Made by a program: the position numbers and the translations under genes | Source of the DNA: Patescibacteria group bacterium | GTDB taxonomy: Bacteria > Patescibacteriota > Microgenomatia > UBA1406 > GWC2-37-13 | DNA: 10,456 nt | NCBI GenBank assembly: GCA_943356515.1 | Contig: CALRFM010000026.1 | Location: 1-10,456, forward strand | Direction: 5' to 3' | Shown: positions 1 through 6,396 of the stretch, piece after piece | Position numbering within the stretch: position 1 is the first letter of the stretch | Layout of the letters: every line of letters starts with the position of its first letter | The notes under the pieces: model-generated | Told to the model about the DNA's origin: nothing | The model's database searches: none | The model's input: the letters and a program-made list of their open reading frames with translations, nothing else

Positions 1-7
1 CTAAAAG

Positions 8-40
8 ATGCTGAAACATCCGCCAGCTGGCGGACAGCAT
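8..40. repeat. Nested palindrome (foldback) downstream of hflX
   Basis: The 16-base perfect palindrome TCCGCCAGCTGGCGGA lies at 19-34. It is framed by a second inverted pair, ATGCTG at 8-13 and CAGCAT at 35-40, with five unpaired bases (14-18) on one side, so the whole stretch can fold into one long hairpin. It lies just past the hflX stop on the minus strand and could slow or end transcription. The only T-rich run on that strand (CTTTT, near base 3-7) is well separated from the GC-rich stem, so it is not a classical intrinsic terminator. I read it as part of the mosaic repeat that continues to base 86. Confidence 0.7.
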
Positions 41-45
41 GACAA

Positions 46-86
46 AGACTGGATCCTTCCCCCAAGTGCTCGGGGTCAGGATGACA
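46..86 (+). repeat. Interspersed repeat, copy A (41 bases)
   Basis: This 41-base block matches the reverse complement of 5763-5803 with only three mismatches by eye. It contains GGATCC, an imperfect palindrome (CCCCAAGTGCTCGGGG) and ends in GGATGACA. An ATGACA also sits at 39-44, just before the block. The stop codon of hflX (76-78, minus strand) and its last two codons lie inside the repeat, so the repeat supplies the end of the gene. Interspersed GGATGACA/TGTCATCC repeats that fold back on themselves are of the REP or MITE-like kind. Confidence 0.85.
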
Positions 87-1176
87 GTGTGTCTCCTATC
101 ATCTTTTTAAGCTCTTCTATCCCCTGCCCGATTTTTGCAGATATGACAATCATATTTTTGGGCACTCCCTTATGTAACTCTTGTTTGTCTGCAGGAGTTG
201 CTGCATCGAATTTATTCAAAACGTTTATGACGGGTTTATATTCTATACCAAGCTCGGTAAGGATTTGCTCTACCACCCTCTTTTTTTCATTCATGCGCGG
301 ATCGCTAACATCAATCACATGCAATAGAACATCCGCATGAATAGATTCTATGAGAGTAGATTTAAACGCATCAATAAGCGAGGCTGGCAAATTTTGAATA
401 AATCCAATGGTGTCGGTGATTGCGACTGGGGTCTTTTTATCAGTTAGATAGATATGACCTACTGCGCTGTCGAGTGTTGCAAAGAGTTCATTTTTAACAT
501 AATTTTTCTTATTGGTAAGTATGTTGAAAAGCGTAGTCTTACCGGCATTGGTATACCCAACGATAGATACGGTTTTAAATCCTTGCAGCCGTCTTCGTTC
601 TAATTGTTGTTTGTGGTGTGTGGTAAGCTTGGCCAGTTCATCTTTGGCTTGCTTCATCTGAACTCGCCAGTGACGCTTCATAAGCTCTACATTGGTCTCC
701 CCTATTCCCCGACCTCCTATGCCACCGCCCTGGCGGCCCAGAGTTTTAGCCAACCCATACATGCGCGGCCCCATGTGGCGCATTTTAGCTAAATCTATCT
801 GAATCTTGGCTTCTGCGGTGCGGGCGTGTTTCCCGAAAATATTCAATATGAGGTCTACGCGGTCCCATACTTGGATGTTGGGATTTGAAGGCCAAAACGT
901 TTGCAAGAGTTTGTAGAGCTGAGTGGGCTTGGCGATGGTATTAACGATGACAATATCGATATCTTTTTCTTCAATGATGATTGCAATCTCAGCAGCTTTA
1001 CCCGTTCCGATATACATGCGAGGATGTGGCTGGACTCGACGCGAAATGACTTCCACCAATTTTCCTCCATTAAATGTATCTATAAGAGACAGTGTTTCTT
1101 TCAAGTTACCATCAGCTTCCTCTTTTGAAATGCTGGGATGTACCAGATCTACAAGGATTATGTTGGTTGTTTTCAT
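76..1176 (-). CDS. hflX: GTPase HflX (ribosome-associated)
   Basis: This is a 366-residue OBG-HflX-family GTPase. Known members bind the 50S subunit and split stalled or heat-damaged ribosomes. The N-terminal HflX domain (about 1-190) carries the family's YIGTGKAAE stretch (55-63) and the glycine-rich RQGGGIGGRGIGE segment (148-160). A charged helix (about 162-196) links it to the G domain, with G1 GYTNAGKTT (207-215), G3 DTIGFI (255-260), G4 NKFD (321-324) and G5 SAK (346-348). The switch I region reads ATLDSAVG (233-240) where textbook HflX has ATLDPTTR, so the usual threonine is missing. The start is 4 bases after the ATP-grasp stop, with only a weak AAGA upstream, so it is probably the third gene of the leftward operon. 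The final Ser-Ser and stop come from repeat copy A. The family call is secure. Confidence 0.96.
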   Translation of the reverse strand: MKTTNIILVDLVHPSISKEEADGNLKETLSLIDTFNGGKLVEVISRRVQPHPRMYIGTGKAAEIAIIIEEKDIDIVIVNTIAKPTQLYKLLQTFWPSNPNIQVWDRVDLILNIFGKHARTAEAKIQIDLAKMRHMGPRMYGLAKTLGRQGGGIGGRGIGETNVELMKRHWRVQMKQAKDELAKLTTHHKQQLERRRLQGFKTVSIVGYTNAGKTTLFNILTNKKNYVKNELFATLDSAVGHIYLTDKKTPVAITDTIGFIQNLPASLIDAFKSTLIESIHADVLLHVIDVSDPRMNEKKRVVEQILTELGIEYKPVINVLNKFDAATPADKQELHKGVPKNMIVISAKIGQGIEELKKMIGDTLSS

Positions 1177-1180
1177 TTTT

Positions 1181-2401
1181 TTATCTTAATGTAATTCCAA
1201 GCTTTTGGGGCGTGAGATCTTTGGCAATTGTTAGAATTTCTTCACGTGTATCTGCCCCTATTGCTACTTTTGCATATCTGAAAGAATACGAGTCTTGTCG
1301 GTAATCTGAAAGCTTAGTAGCTTCTTTTACCAGTATATCAATATGCAAGAGGTGTGGATTACTAGTATACAACGTATGAATCTGATCTTGTGTAGGAACG
1401 GTCAGCACGTTTTTATCTTCAGATTCTCTATATACCAGACTACTTGTGCAGTTAAATATCTTCTTCTTTGTGATATTGGGGTAGGTTCCACAGGCAAGCT
1501 GCGCCATCATCATGGGTACGGACATTTCATACTGACTCTTAAAAAGGGGAATAAATTGGGAAGAAATGCGCGTGTTGAATTCAATAATTTTCACTTCATT
1601 TTGTTCAGTTATAAAAAATTCTAAATTGAATCCTGCATTATTGTAATGAGTTTTGCGTACATATATTTGGAGAAACGCTTCAATCTCATCAGTTTGGTGC
1701 CAAGGTAGGTTTGCGGGGTAATCAAATCGAGCAAAGCTTTTGGCATCTGGGGTGAGTATAGATTCCGTATATCCTAAAATAGTGACAGCGTTTTGATATA
1801 CAAATCCATCTACCGTGTATTGTTTGCCCGTAATAAGCGGCTGAGCAAGATACGAAACTGATGTTGAAAAATGATCGGGTGATTCACGCTTGTAAAATTG
1901 ATCATACCAATCATAGGTCGTTTGGTTGGTATATACATGAGTAGAAAGAACGTGATGCAGCTCCTTTTGAGAAGCAATGGTGAATGCATGTTGCGAAGCC
2001 ACGCCATAAACTGGCTTAATAAATATGGGGTACGAGAGAGAAACCTTTTGAGATGTTGCATCAATAAGCTTAGTGGGAGGAAGAAGGTGGGCCGCTATAC
2101 GTGACACTGTCTGCGTGAAAGCATATTTATTTTGTGCATTAAATATACTGTTAGGAGAAGGTGCAGAAAGATTCAAGAACTGCGAAACGTATGCAGATAC
2201 AACAGACGCTTCATCAGTTATGGCAAGCGTTCCCGCAATCTGAGTTTTGCCAGAGGAATATGTTTGGGCAATAGTCTGTGCAAACAGGTAGGGATCGACT
2301 GATATGTCAACATCAACAAATATTACATGGTACGTATCATGTAAGGAGACAAGTAAATCTGAATCCTTCTGAAACATGAGAATGGTGGGGTTACTCGGCA
2401 T
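1181..2401 (-). CDS. ATP-grasp ligase-like protein, substrate unknown
   Basis: This 406-residue protein has the three-part architecture of ATP-grasp carboxylate-amine ligases. The N-terminal part (about 1-115) looks like a pre-ATP-grasp domain. FIKPVYGVAS (127-136) holds the expected ATP-binding lysine K129 and a small glycine loop. YTVDGF (195-200) is followed by GFNLEFFI (257-264), with acidic E261, and IIEFNTRIS (272-280), where E274, N276 and R278 form the usual metal and phosphate cluster. The core layout resembles biotin carboxylase-type and L-amino acid ligases, which activate a carboxylate as acyl phosphate and join it to an amine. Nothing in the sequence identifies the substrate. The start overlaps the end of the transporter gene by 11 bases with no Shine-Dalgarno, suggesting translational coupling. 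The coupling makes a made-then-exported or imported-then-ligated small molecule plausible, but that is inference. Confidence 0.85.
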   Translation of the reverse strand: MPSNPTILMFQKDSDLLVSLHDTYHVIFVDVDISVDPYLFAQTIAQTYSSGKTQIAGTLAITDEASVVSAYVSQFLNLSAPSPNSIFNAQNKYAFTQTVSRIAAHLLPPTKLIDATSQKVSLSYPIFIKPVYGVASQHAFTIASQKELHHVLSTHVYTNQTTYDWYDQFYKRESPDHFSTSVSYLAQPLITGKQYTVDGFVYQNAVTILGYTESILTPDAKSFARFDYPANLPWHQTDEIEAFLQIYVRKTHYNNAGFNLEFFITEQNEVKIIEFNTRISSQFIPLFKSQYEMSVPMMMAQLACGTYPNITKKKIFNCTSSLVYRESEDKNVLTVPTQDQIHTLYTSNPHLLHIDILVKEATKLSDYRQDSYSFRYAKVAIGADTREEILTIAKDLTPQKLGITLR

Positions 2402-3320
2402 GTTTTGAACCCATAAAGCTTATCATGAGTACCGATCCGATCAAGATAACAATGCCCAGCACATTGGCCATGCTCAGGACTTGCGCAGCTCCGTAGGGAT
2501 TTAAGGGTGTTATGGCTATGAAAATACTTACCACCGGAAACATGAGTTCGGCAAAGGTAGAAACGCGCGCCGGGGTGTTTTGCAATCCTTTATAGTACAA
2601 ATATATTGCCAAAGCGCCACCGGTGATTCCTGCTATGACCAAAAAGCGCCACCACTCCCCTACTCCAATAGTCATTGGGTTGAATGCCTGTCCCAGAAAC
2701 AGTGAGAACATATAGGCAATAGGGACAGCCAGGAGCATCCGCAACCCAGCAAGTGCAGGAAAGGGAATGTGTTTGAGTGCGTGTTTGCTTAAAATCGTAC
2801 CAGTTCCCCATGATGCAGCAGCACCAAGCGCAAGTATAAATACAAGCTCTTTACCGGCAAGTTGAAGTGATATGGGGCTGAAACCAAAGCTGATCAAATA
2901 GCTTCCGACAAGAGCCAAGATGGCAAGAACAATAAATTTCACCGATATGCGCTCTTTCAATACTAAAGCCGATAACGCAACCACAAACAGCGGCTGAAGT
3001 TTTAGTAATAATATGGGTGTTACGAAATCAAATTCTGCAAAACTTCTTCCCAAAGCTTCGGTAAACAGTACCGTTCCCAAAACACTACTTACGATAGTCA
3101 TTGCAAGAAGTATCAGCCAGTCATGTTTTTTGAGGTTTTTTATGTCATTCCAATATTTGAATATCAGTGGGCTTAAGATAAGAAATCCTATAAAGTGTTC
3201 GATCATGACAATAAAAGTGCTTGGGATGGTGTAGGTCAACTGGGTGCGAAACAAAGCATCTACTGCCCATAGCGTAGCTGCAATCATGATAAAAATGGGA
3301 GCGAATTTAGCTTGGGACAT
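2391..3320 (-). CDS. EamA/DMT-family transporter (10 TM)
   Basis: This 309-residue inner-membrane protein has two tandem EamA repeats of about five helices each (about 7-144 and 158-302). KLQPLF followed by LKERIS (107-126) is the typical end of repeat one, and AELMFPV (257-263) is the matching position in repeat two. Known drug/metabolite transporters move amino acids, nucleotides, sugars or other small metabolites, often outward; the substrate cannot be read here. I start at the ATG at 3318-3320 (protein begins MSQAKFAP). The frame stays open for 31 more codons, but those would overlap the divergent phosphatase gene and cover both promoters, and they add a charged, poorly family-like N terminus. 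It is the first gene of the leftward operon. Confidence 0.92.
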   Translation of the reverse strand: MSQAKFAPIFIMIAATLWAVDALFRTQLTYTIPSTFIVMIEHFIGFLILSPLIFKYWNDIKNLKKHDWLILLAMTIVSSVLGTVLFTEALGRSFAEFDFVTPILLLKLQPLFVVALSALVLKERISVKFIVLAILALVGSYLISFGFSPISLQLAGKELVFILALGAAASWGTGTILSKHALKHIPFPALAGLRMLLAVPIAYMFSLFLGQAFNPMTIGVGEWWRFLVIAGITGGALAIYLYYKGLQNTPARVSTFAELMFPVVSIFIAITPLNPYGAAQVLSMANVLGIVILIGSVLMISFMGSKHAE

Positions 3321-3328
3321 ATAGGCGA

Positions 3329-3337
3329 AGTATATCA
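3329..3337 (-). promoter_or_regulatory. Extended -10 promoter of the leftward operon
   Basis: Read on the minus strand, this is TGATATACT, a full extended -10 (TG, one base, then TATACT). Only 8 bases separate the hexamer (3334-3329) from the transporter ATG at 3320, so transcription would begin about one or two bases before the start codon. No -35 is visible at 16-18 bases spacing, which extended -10 promoters tolerate. No ribosome binding site precedes the ATG. Confidence 0.5.
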
Positions 3338-3342
3338 TGAAG

Positions 3343-3348
3343 TATAAT
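3343..3348 (+). promoter_or_regulatory. -10 box of the HAD phosphatase gene, leaderless geometry
   Basis: A consensus TATAAT ends 5 bases before the ATG at 3354, so the expected start of transcription falls on or next to the A of the start codon. No -35 is obvious near 3320-3325. It partly overlaps a second minus-strand TATACT (3346-3341), so the 33-base gap works as a compact two-way promoter. Confidence 0.5.
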
Positions 3349-3353
3349 AGAGC

Positions 3354-4103
3354 ATGAACTACAAACTTCTTGCGCTTGATATCGACGAGACAATCACTAC
3401 TGAAGGGAGCCATGTGCCATCAAAAAAAGTATTAGATGCTCTTCATAAAGCGGCTGAAAAACTTGCTATCACGTTTGTTACCGCACGTTCGAAAGAATAT
3501 TTTAAAGCCTTTCTGAGTAACATCACTATTCCACCAGGGTACCATGTGGTAGAAAATGGATCAAAAATATTAAATCCAGATGGTTCAAATGCATATGACT
3601 TGCATATACCCGACTCAGAGATACAAGAAATCTTAAATGTCGCTGAACCTTATTTTTTAGAAACAGGCTTTTTGTCTGACAACAACTGGGATGATGATGG
3701 AGATATAAACGAATTCGATGGCATCATATCTGGGCTCTCGTTCACCTGCACTACGCATGAAAATGCCCATCTTTTGGAACAAGCAGTTCAAGAACTTCCC
3801 CATGAATATGCTTTTTATATCGGAAAACATTGGCTAAACCCAGAATGGCTTGCAGCACTCCTCTTTCATAAAGATGCTACCAAAGGAAATGGAATGCGCT
3901 ATATTCAAGAAAAACTCAATATATCGGTTGCAGAAACCATAGCCATAGGAGACGGTGCAACCGACATAACTATGTTTGCTGCTGCAGGACTGAAAATTGC
4001 CATGGACAATGGTGAAGAATCACTCAAAGCAGCGGCCGATTATGTATGTCCGCCCATAAGCGAGGATGGTCTTGCGATTGCTATTGAAAAGTATATTTTA
4101 TAG
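3354..4103 (+). CDS. HAD-superfamily phosphatase (Cof/IIB type)
   Basis: This 249-residue cytoplasmic phosphohydrolase carries all four HAD motifs. Motif I is ALDIDETIT (7-15), with D9 as nucleophile and D11 as general acid. Motif II is the threonine of FVTARS (T43). Motif III is probably K177 in DATKGNG. Motif IV is GDGATDITMF (199-208), with D200 and D204 holding magnesium. The roughly 90-residue insert between motifs II and III (about 85-170) is the C2B-type cap of the Cof, sucrose-phosphatase and archaeal phosphoglycolate phosphatase group, which sets substrate choice, usually sugar phosphates or other small phosphates. The exact substrate is not readable. The gene stands alone on its strand, divergent from the transporter operon and 123 bases before the desaturase. 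There is no Shine-Dalgarno, and a TATAAT sits 5 bases before the ATG. Confidence 0.92.
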   Translation: MNYKLLALDIDETITTEGSHVPSKKVLDALHKAAEKLAITFVTARSKEYFKAFLSNITIPPGYHVVENGSKILNPDGSNAYDLHIPDSEIQEILNVAEPYFLETGFLSDNNWDDDGDINEFDGIISGLSFTCTTHENAHLLEQAVQELPHEYAFYIGKHWLNPEWLAALLFHKDATKGNGMRYIQEKLNISVAETIAIGDGATDITMFAAAGLKIAMDNGEESLKAAADYVCPPISEDGLAIAIEKYIL

Positions 4104-4156
4104 TAGAAACTATTTGATCTTAATAAGTACTACACACTTGATACATAGTATTTCAC

Positions 4157-4193
4157 TATAATTGAGTTGTCTTGCTGACATAGGGTGTATACT
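4157..4193 (+). promoter_or_regulatory. Possible promoter(s) of the desaturase gene
   Basis: Two -10-like hexamers occur in the 123-base gap before the desaturase. TATAAT is at 4157-4162, with TTGATA 13 bases upstream (4138-4143), a short spacer. TATACT is at 4188-4193, with TTGTCT at 4167-4172, a 15-base spacer. Neither has ideal spacing. They would give leaders of roughly 25-60 bases, longer than those inferred for the other genes here. The remainder of the gap (4104-4226) shows no gene or terminator. Confidence 0.3.
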
Positions 4194-4211
4194 TAATTCT
4201 CAAAGAATAAA

Positions 4212-4224
4212 AGTGTCATACACT
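4212..4224. repeat. Short inverted repeat before the desaturase start
   Basis: AGTGT (4212-4216) and ACACT (4220-4224) form a perfect 5-base inverted repeat with loop CAT, ending two bases before the ATG at 4227. It could be an operator half-site pair or a small hairpin in the leader. Chance occurrence is also possible at this length. Confidence 0.25.
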
Positions 4225-4226
4225 GT

Positions 4227-5714
4227 ATGAAAAATAAAAAAGTGATCATCATTGGGGCAGGTATAGGCGGTCTAACCGCTGGTGCATTGTTGGCTCAAAT
4301 GGGGTACGAAGTAACTATACTTGAGAAAAATAGTTCCATTGGTGGACGTGTCATGCAGTTTTCTGAAAGTGGCTACACGTTTGATATGGGATCTCCGTGG
4401 TACATAATGCCGGAAGTGTATGAGCGGCTTTTTGCCCATTTTGGCAAAAAGCCGTCTGACTTCTACCACCTTACCAAACTCAAAACTCATTACCGTATGT
4501 TTTTTGGAAAAAATCAAGTAATAGACATTGATGAGGACATGAGCAAAAATCTTCAGCAGTTTGAAGCTATGGAAAAGGGATCTGCAAAAAATATCAAAGA
4601 TTACCTAGCAAAAAGTAAATCACTCTATGACTTTTCTATGAAGCATGTGGCGTATAAAAATCATGATTCCATGTTTGACAGAGTTCGTTTCGCATGGGTT
4701 CGTGCTGCTCTGTCGGCCCCTATATTTGATAGCTTGGAAGAATTTGTATCTCGTTACACTAAAAATAAGGAGTTGCAAAAGGTGCTTCTCTACTCTTCTC
4801 TTTTTATTGGTAATCCTCCACAACAAACTCCATCATTGTATTCTGCTTTAGCAAATATCGATTCTCACACGGGGGTATTCTACCCTCAGGGAGGAATGCA
4901 CCAGGTGGTAACAGCGCTTGAAATGTTATGCAAAGAATACGGCGCAACGATAAAACTCAGAACGCCTGTTGCCAAGATTGTTACCAAAGACGGGTGCGCA
5001 AGCAGTGTAATTGCAAGAAATAAGCGGTACAACGCCGACTTTATCATATCAAATGCAGACTATGCCCATACTGAGCTTCGGCTCCTGGATGAAGAACATA
5101 GAACCTACGACGAACAGTATGCTGAATATAAGCGCAACACATCTTCAGCATTCATCATGTATTTTGGCGTGAAGGGAGGGGTGAAAAAGCTCAAACATCA
5201 CACCTTTATAGTTGCAAACGATTGGGACGATCATTTTAGCGATATGTTTGCCGATACCTCGTGGCCAAATGAGCCTTTGGTTTACATTACGACTTCATCT
5301 AAAACAGATCCTTCTGTTGCGCCAAAAGGATGTGATGCCATACGAGTGTATGTACCTATTTCTGCATACATAAAAGATACTCCAGAAGCACGAGCGGCTT
5401 TTAAAGAAAAAGTCATACAACGCATTGAACAGATGACCGGTGAAGATATCAGGTCACGGCTGGTGGTGGACCGCGTATTTACCATCAAAGATTATCAACG
5501 ACTTTATAATTCGTATCGAGGTGGCGGCCTTGGTTTTACTACTAAAAAATTTAATACCGGATTTTTACACCCAAATAATAAAAGTATGAAAGTTCGTAAT
5601 CTTTTTTATGCTGGTCGAGATTCATTGCCAGGAATTGGTATGGGTCTGGCTGTCATATCTGCCGAGCTTGCCGTAATGCGTGTGATGGAGGCTGACACAC
5701 CTTCTCGAAAATAA
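4227..5714 (+). CDS. crtI: Phytoene desaturase-family FAD oxidoreductase (CrtI-like)
   Basis: This 495-residue protein is close to the usual 490-510 of CrtI. The N-terminal Rossmann fold has G10-x-G12-x-x-G15 in IIIGAGIGGL, followed by the acidic ribose-binding ILEKN (31-35) and GGRV (39-42). FDMGSPWYIMP (52-62 region) and FGKKPSDFY (72-80) match the desaturase family. Near the C terminus, DYQRLYNSYRGGGLGF (422-437) and FYAGRDSLPGIGMGL (460-474) form the FAD-closing region. Bacterial CrtI enzymes desaturate phytoene or related C30 or C40 carotenes at the membrane. The paralogous CrtN, CrtO and CrtD enzymes and unrelated retinol-saturase-like proteins share this fold, so the substrate is not certain. 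No phytoene synthase, prenyl transferase, lycopene cyclase or rhodopsin gene lies in the window, so the usual carotenoid cluster is absent here. Family call strong, reaction moderate. Confidence 0.88.
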   Translation: MKNKKVIIIGAGIGGLTAGALLAQMGYEVTILEKNSSIGGRVMQFSESGYTFDMGSPWYIMPEVYERLFAHFGKKPSDFYHLTKLKTHYRMFFGKNQVIDIDEDMSKNLQQFEAMEKGSAKNIKDYLAKSKSLYDFSMKHVAYKNHDSMFDRVRFAWVRAALSAPIFDSLEEFVSRYTKNKELQKVLLYSSLFIGNPPQQTPSLYSALANIDSHTGVFYPQGGMHQVVTALEMLCKEYGATIKLRTPVAKIVTKDGCASSVIARNKRYNADFIISNADYAHTELRLLDEEHRTYDEQYAEYKRNTSSAFIMYFGVKGGVKKLKHHTFIVANDWDDHFSDMFADTSWPNEPLVYITTSSKTDPSVAPKGCDAIRVYVPISAYIKDTPEARAAFKEKVIQRIEQMTGEDIRSRLVVDRVFTIKDYQRLYNSYRGGGLGFTTKKFNTGFLHPNNKSMKVRNLFYAGRDSLPGIGMGLAVISAELAVMRVMEADTPSRK

Positions 5715-5762
5715 TCTTACATTCTTTTAATTCCCCCGATGCTCTCTTGTCATTTGGAACTA

Positions 5763-5874
5763 TGTCATCCAGACCCCGAGTACTCGGGGGAAGGATCCAG
5801 TCTGGATTCTTTCGCTCACGCCACGTCTGACGTGGCTCACGCCATGTCTGACGTGGCTGACGCTCTGAATGACA
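5763..5874 (-). repeat. MITE-like palindromic element, copy B with terminal inverted repeats
   Basis: The element starts with TGTCATCC (5763-5770) and ends with GAATGACA (5867-5874), imperfect terminal inverted repeats (7 of 8 paired). A further TGTCAT lies at 5748-5753. The left part (5763-5803) is the minus-strand copy of the repeat at 46-86 and holds the perfect 16-base palindrome CCCCGAGTACTCGGGG (5774-5789). The right part holds two tandem 21-base hairpin units. No convincing target-site duplication flanks it (left TA, right GA). It fills half of the 222-base gap between the desaturase and DoxX; the rest shows nothing gene-like. Translations across it are repeat shadows, not genes. Confidence 0.8.
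5814..5857. repeat. Two tandem 21-base hairpin units nested in copy B
   Basis: GCCACGT-CTG-ACGTGGC at 5820-5836 is a perfect 7-base stem with a 3-base loop. The next unit, GCCATGT-CTG-ACGTGGC at 5841-5857, is offset by 21 bases and has one C-to-T change that still allows a G-U pair in RNA. Both are joined by GCTCAC. They sit between the TGTCATTC-like end and the GGATCC core of the element, a position that suggests an insertion or expansion inside the parent repeat. A paired stem tolerating a compensable change hints at selection on structure, but two units are too few to prove it. Confidence 0.7.
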
Positions 5875-5919
5875 GATACCTTGATGCTTGTGTCGGAGTA
5901 TCAAAAGTAAATGTTCCGC

Positions 5920-5925
5920 TATACT
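5920..5925 (+). promoter_or_regulatory. -10 box of the DoxX gene
   Basis: TATACT ends 11 bases before the DoxX ATG at 5937, so a transcript would carry only about four or five untranslated bases. No -35 match is seen 16-18 bases upstream, and no Shine-Dalgarno precedes the ATG. Confidence 0.4.
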
Positions 5926-5936
5926 TACATTAACCC

Positions 5937-6353
5937 ATGACAACACCTCAAAAATATATCCTCACAATCTCTCGCATACTGTTTGGTCTTCTCTTTCTCA
6001 CTTCAGGAGTGGGCAAATTGATGAGCGGATTTACCGCAACGCAATATTTAGAGCATGCAGTTGGTCCATTTGCAGGCATATTTCAATCTATGGCTGGAAG
6101 TCCGGTTGTTGACTTCTTGGTAGTAGGCGGCGAGATAGCCATAGGCATGGCGCTTATTTCAGGATTATTGTTATGGGTTACCGCATGGTCAGGATCTTTA
6201 ATGATGCTCCTTTTTTACGCTTCCCAATTTCCGCCAAAGAATGGGTATATAAGCTATCATATAATCTATATTCTGGTTTTCTTTCTACTTGCGGTCTTTC
6301 GTGCTGGAGAGTTTGCGGGGTTTGATTGGGTGAGGAAGAGGTTTAAAAAATAA
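5937..6353 (+). CDS. DoxX-family membrane protein
   Basis: This 138-residue protein is nearly all membrane. There are four predicted helices at about 7-27, 56-79, 80-97 and 106-122, with a short basic tail (WVRKRFKK, 131-138) that should face the cytoplasm. The first helix, SRILFGLLFLTSGVGKL (12-28), and the last helix followed by RAGEFAGFDW (122-131) are typical of DoxX/DoxD small quinone-linked proteins. Founding members are subunits of an archaeal thiosulfate:quinone oxidoreductase, and some bacterial members work with thiol-redox partners. Most family members are uncharacterised. The start at 5937 places the first helix at the expected distance from the N terminus. The nearest functional neighbours are the desaturase upstream and, further away, the DipZ thiol-redox protein. 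A shared redox role is inference only. Confidence 0.88.
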   Translation: MTTPQKYILTISRILFGLLFLTSGVGKLMSGFTATQYLEHAVGPFAGIFQSMAGSPVVDFLVVGGEIAIGMALISGLLLWVTAWSGSLMMLLFYASQFPPKNGYISYHIIYILVFFLLAVFRAGEFAGFDWVRKRFKK

Positions 6354-6384
6354 AAACAATCACCAAATCTTAATGAGTTGTGAG

Positions 6385-6390
6385 TATAAT
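6385..6390 (+). promoter_or_regulatory. -10 box of the two-gene accessory module, leaderless geometry
   Basis: A consensus TATAAT ends 6 bases before the ATG at 6397, placing the transcription start on or next to the start codon. The surrounding AGTATAAT followed by a purine and GA closely resembles the box before the HAD phosphatase. It decides the start of the small gene: the in-frame ATG at 6373 lies upstream of this -10 and would not be in the transcript. Confidence 0.5.
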
Positions 6391-6396
6391 GGATGT

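Noticed and set aside
1..45. Intrinsic terminator for the hflX operon
   Set aside because: The hairpin is strong but no T-run directly follows it on the minus strand. I keep it as a repeat with only a possible termination role.
8..340. Plus-strand open frame of 110 codons
   Set aside because: It is antisense to the end of hflX and its first third is translation of the palindromic repeat. No family features.
3321..3413. Longer N terminus for the DMT transporter (31 extra residues)
   Set aside because: It would overlap the divergent phosphatase gene and include both promoters, and the extra residues do not fit an EamA N terminus.
5814..5857. Possible CRISPR array
   Set aside because: There are only two directly joined 21-base units with internal symmetry and no unique spacers. 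They are tandem hairpins.
5739..5933. Plus-strand 64-codon frame in the same gap
   Set aside because: It consists almost wholly of the repeat and tandem hairpins, with no start signal or family features.
5653..5946. Minus-strand open frame of 97 codons across the desaturase-DoxX gap
   Set aside because: Its sequence is a read-through of repeat copy B and the antisense of the crtI end. It resembles repeat-derived peptides, not a protein domain.
6373..6396. Upstream ATG (8 extra residues) for the small basic protein
   Set aside because: A consensus TATAAT lies between it and the ATG at 6397, so the upstream codons are probably not transcribed.
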